A DNA stretch of 19,084 nt. Source: an uncultured Candidatus Melainabacteria bacterium. GTDB taxonomy: Bacteria; Cyanobacteriota; Vampirovibrionia; Gastranaerophilales; Gastranaerophilaceae. The translations under genes and the position numbers were made by a program. Under the pieces are notes generated by a model, which had not been told where the DNA came from, did no database searches, and worked only from the letters and a program-made list of their open reading frames with translations. The stretch lies in NCBI GenBank assembly GCA_934754735.1, contig CAKVJE010000027.1, positions 1-19,084 on the forward strand, given 5' to 3'. Positions 16,881-19,084 of the stretch are shown here, piece by piece. Every line of letters begins with the position of its first letter. Within the stretch, counting starts at the first letter, position 1.

Positions 16881-17250
16881 ACGACATTCGCGCCGCGAGC
16901 GTTTTTTAGCGAGCGTCAGAGTGCAAGCTCTGCTTGCTAATCATCCATTTTATTAAACGCTCGTAAGAGCGTAGAAAACTGTTGCGTATTTTCTCTTTCT
17001 TTTCGTTCTTTTCTTTCTCTTTGCCTCGCAAATAAAGAGAAAGAAAAGGACATTTCAAAAAAACTTTTTATTTAAAAACAATTCTTACTTTTTCTTCTTT
17101 ATTGCGATAAAAGAAGAAAAAGTAAGCAAAAAGAAGAAATTACGCACAATTTTCTACAACCTTACAGTTGTAGTTCAAATGGATATAGCAGGCAGAGCCT
17201 GCTCTTTCACGCTCGCTAAAAACGCTCGCGGCACGAATGTCGTTCAATTT
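16874..17250. repeat. 377-bp MITE-like element with long inverted ends and nested hairpins
   Basis: The ends 16874-16939 and 17186-17250 are inverted copies of each other (about 66 and 65 bp, six substitutions and one gap), beginning AAATTGAACGACATTCG. Inside lie a GTAA-tetraloop hairpin (16957-16972), a second inverted pair (16971-16991 with 17137-17157), two long perfect pyrimidine/purine hairpins (15 bp, 17008-17048; 17 bp, 17084-17126) and a 7-bp hairpin (17154-17173). Each end also contains its own small hairpin (GCAAGC..GCTTGC at left, GCAGGC..GCCTGC at right). There is no ORF of note. It looks like a non-autonomous transposable element or a structured RNA or DNA element. No target-site duplication is certain. 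Confidence 0.8.
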
Positions 17251-17327
17251 TAGTCTTAACTCAATTTTTATTATCGAATTACATAACATATACAAGAATG
17301 ACAGCACGCTTGAAAGCTTGACGCAAA

Positions 17328-17375
17328 GTCATTGCGAGGAGCAACGATTATTTTAGGCGACGAAGCAATCCATAG
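17328..17375. repeat. REP-like dispersed repeat
   Basis: The sequence GTCATTGCGAGGAGCAACG, then a short AT-rich stretch and GCGACGAAGCAATCCATAGG, matches the widely seen 'CATTGCGAG...GAAGCAATCC' family of intergenic repeats. ATTGC and GCAAT at its ends are inverted. It lies between the palindromic element and the dnaX promoter. Confidence 0.6.
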
Positions 17376-17424
17376 GTCTAAGTTAATCATTTTGATTTTG
17401 AATCAAACCCGTTTTTTCGCAAAG

Positions 17425-17453
17425 TTAACTTAAATTTCAGTTTGTGTTAAACT
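17425..17453 (+). promoter_or_regulatory. Promoter of dnaX (leaderless arrangement)
   Basis: TTAACT (17425-17430), a 17-nt spacer and TAAACT (17448-17453). Six bases separate the -10 from the dnaX ATG, the same distance as in smpB, so transcription should start at the ATG. Confidence 0.55.
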
Positions 17454-17459
17454 AATCTT

Positions 17460-19084
17460 ATGAGTGGAAATTATGTACCGTTATACAGAAAATACCGTCC
17501 GCAAACGCTCGACAAGCTTGTAGGTCAAGAACATATCAAGAAAACACTTACAAGTGCAATAGAGCTTGGTAAAATTGCGCATGCGTTTTTGTTTACAGGG
17601 CCACGTGGTACAGGTAAAACTTCCACAGCAAGAATTCTTGCAAAATCTTTAAATTGTAAAAATGGCCCTACTATTCATCCTTGTGGTGAATGTGAAAGCT
17701 GTTTAGACATTATGAATTCTGTACCAATCGACGTTATTGAAATCGATGCGGCAAGTAACAGAAAAGTTGAAGATACACAAAGTATTTTAGAAAAAATCCA
17801 GTACATGCCTGTCCATGGAAAATACAAAATTTATATCATCGACGAAGTTCACATGTTGACAAACCATGCTTTTAACGCATTATTAAAAACATTGGAAGAA
17901 CCACCGGAAAATGTTATTTTTATACTTGCAACTACAGAAGTGCACAAGGTTTTAGATACGATTAAGAGTCGCTGTCAAAGATTCGATTTTAGAAGAATTA
18001 CGACTGATGATATCGTAAAACATTTGAGATATATTTCGAATGAAGAAAAAATTAACATTTCTGATGACGCGTTATTTACAATTGCTAAAAACTCTGCCGG
18101 TGGTATGCGTGATAGTATCTCGCTTTTAGACCAATTGAGCTTGTTAGGCGTTTCAAAAGAAATTACGTCAGAAGATGTTAACGCAGTTTTAGGTAGAATT
18201 TCGTTTGATGTTTTGAATAAATTAAGCGACAAAATAATTTCTTCATCTCCTAATGATGCGATAGAAATATTAAACGATATTTATAATTCAGGCAATGAAC
18301 CTTTACAAATTTTGACAAACTTGTCTGAGTATTTTAAAAATTTGCTTATTGTAAAAAGTTGTAAGTCAGATTTATTAACTGAACTTACCGGACTTAACGA
18401 AGCTCAAATAGCTGAATTAAGCAAACAAAAAGAAGCTTTAGAAACTCAGCAGATTGTTTTCTTGCTAGAGAGAATCACATATTATATTAAAGAAGTTAAA
18501 TTAGCTTCTAACCAGCATTTGTGGTTGGAAGTCGGTATGATTGATTTAGCAAATATGAGTGAAAATTCTACGCTTTTAGATTTGCAAAATCGTGTTAAAG
18601 CACTTGAAGGTGGTAATTTCACTCCGGCTGTGCGTCCACAACCTATCTCACATGTGACTCGTCCGGCTCCAATTCCTGTTGCGGAAACAAGGTCTTCTGC
18701 TCAAGCTGTTCAAGAAGTCGAATTAAGACACGAACAAAGACAGGAAGTAAGGCAAGAAGTAAGGCAAGAAATGTCGCACACTTCTCACGCTCCACAAACG
18801 CAACAGGTGGAAGATTTTACGCCTCCGCCAATGTCTCAAAAACCTAGCGGAAACGATATTCAATCTTTATGGAAAGCGCTTTTGATGAATGTTAAAAGTC
18901 CTTCGACTAAAGCATTGCTAAATTTGGCAACCCCTGTAAAAATCGCTCCGGATGGAGTTATTATTACATTTAAGAACGAGAAATTAGTAGCTCAAATTAA
19001 TGATACTAATAAGAAACAAATGCTTGAAGTTAAGCGTCCTAAAAGCTGGCTCAAGAGTGTATCTGCTTTTGCTAATGGCGAAGG
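17460..19084 (+). CDS. dnaX: DNA polymerase III subunit gamma/tau (3' end outside window)
   Basis: The clamp-loader ATPase of the replisome. The start MSGNYVPLYRKYRPQ is typical. Seen in order are Walker A (G47-T54, GPRGTGKT), the zinc-binding cysteines C66, C75, C78 and C81, Walker B with D128-E129 (IIDEVHML), sensor 1 (LATTEVHK), the S170-R171-C172 motif and sensor 2 (GGMRDS). Domain III follows to about residue 375, then a Pro/Gln-rich linker with a tandem RQEV repeat, then a tau-like C-terminal region starting near SLWKALLMNV, cut by the window edge after 541 codons. The frame is unbroken into the C-terminal region, so a tau-length product is likely. I see no convincing slippery site for making gamma. 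No Shine-Dalgarno precedes the ATG. Confidence 0.96.
   Translation, partial: MSGNYVPLYRKYRPQTLDKLVGQEHIKKTLTSAIELGKIAHAFLFTGPRGTGKTSTARILAKSLNCKNGPTIHPCGECESCLDIMNSVPIDVIEIDAASNRKVEDTQSILEKIQYMPVHGKYKIYIIDEVHMLTNHAFNALLKTLEEPPENVIFILATTEVHKVLDTIKSRCQRFDFRRITTDDIVKHLRYISNEEKINISDDALFTIAKNSAGGMRDSISLLDQLSLLGVSKEITSEDVNAVLGRISFDVLNKLSDKIISSSPNDAIEILNDIYNSGNEPLQILTNLSEYFKNLLIVKSCKSDLLTELTGLNEAQIAELSKQKEALETQQIVFLLERITYYIKEVKLASNQHLWLEVGMIDLANMSENSTLLDLQNRVKALEGGNFTPAVRPQPISHVTRPAPIPVAETRSSAQAVQEVELRHEQRQEVRQEVRQEMSHTSHAPQTQQVEDFTPPPMSQKPSGNDIQSLWKALLMNVKSPSTKALLNLATPVKIAPDGVIITFKNEKLVAQINDTNKKQMLEVKRPKSWLKSVSAFANGE

Noticed and set aside
16874..17250. Integron attC site or CRISPR array
   Set aside because: There are no regularly spaced direct repeats, no attC core sites, and the element is far longer than an attC.
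18040..18065. A6 run in dnaX as a programmed frameshift site
   Set aside because: It lies inside the ATPase/domain II region, far before where known dnaX frameshifting occurs, and lacks a following stem-loop or upstream Shine-Dalgarno-like signal.

Overview
The window is AT-rich chromosomal DNA from a diderm bacterium. The outer-envelope genes (a TolC-family outer-membrane factor and a giant AsmA-like protein) rule out a simple monoderm. Signals are standard bacterial ones: sigma70-like promoters, AAGGAG/AAGGGG ribosome binding sites about 8 nt from the start, and GC-rich hairpin terminators. The base composition, NRG-type TPR repeats and several membrane or small proteins with an N-terminal [ST]-F-K-[GA] motif would fit an uncultured gut lineage such as Gastranaerophilales (Melainabacteria/Vampirovibrionia). 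That placement is my inference from memory, not a search result.

Layout. (1) 1-549: the 3' end of gltX, ending at a symmetric terminator shared with a convergent gene. (2) 623-3371, minus strand: a compact run pnuC-like transporter, tolC-like outer-membrane factor, Cof-type HAD phosphatase, with a 35-nt gap and then a 4-nt overlap. (3) 3396-5528, plus strand: a multi-pass membrane protein with the FKG motif, smpB, and a protein with a possible MerR-like N-terminus and a coiled-coil C-terminus. (4) 5619-9308: a 1229-residue AsmA-like protein with its own good promoter. (5) 9428-11863, minus: gyrB. (6) 12064-13530: a secreted TPR protein, convergent with a minimal tyrosine recombinase (13535-14074, minus). 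(7) 14237-15257: two convergent genes for short FKA-motif proteins (a glycine-rich hydrophobic protein and a GNAT-like protein) separated by a 22-bp perfect hairpin. (8) 15340-15724, minus: tRNA-Thr(TGT), a degenerate tRNA-like insert, tRNA-Thr(GGT), tRNA-Tyr(GTA). (9) 15782-16627, minus: a prephenate dehydratase homologue with altered signature motifs. (10) 16628-17459: no established gene. It holds a possible 41-residue ORF, a 377-bp element with long inverted ends and nested hairpins, and a REP-like repeat. (11) 17460 to the edge: dnaX, cut by the window end.

Housekeeping genes dominate: translation (gltX, smpB, tRNAs), replication and topology (gyrB, dnaX) and envelope (tolC, AsmA). The most notable features are the nested palindromic element at 16874-17250, the shared N-terminal [ST]FK[GA] motif on three unrelated proteins, the PheA homologue in which TRF reads RRF and ESRP reads NSKM, the tRNA-derived insert inside the tRNA operon, and two genes (smpB, dnaX) whose -10 boxes sit so close to the ATG that their mRNAs should be leaderless. 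I see no CRISPR array, no insertion sequence with a transposase, and no clear defence system.
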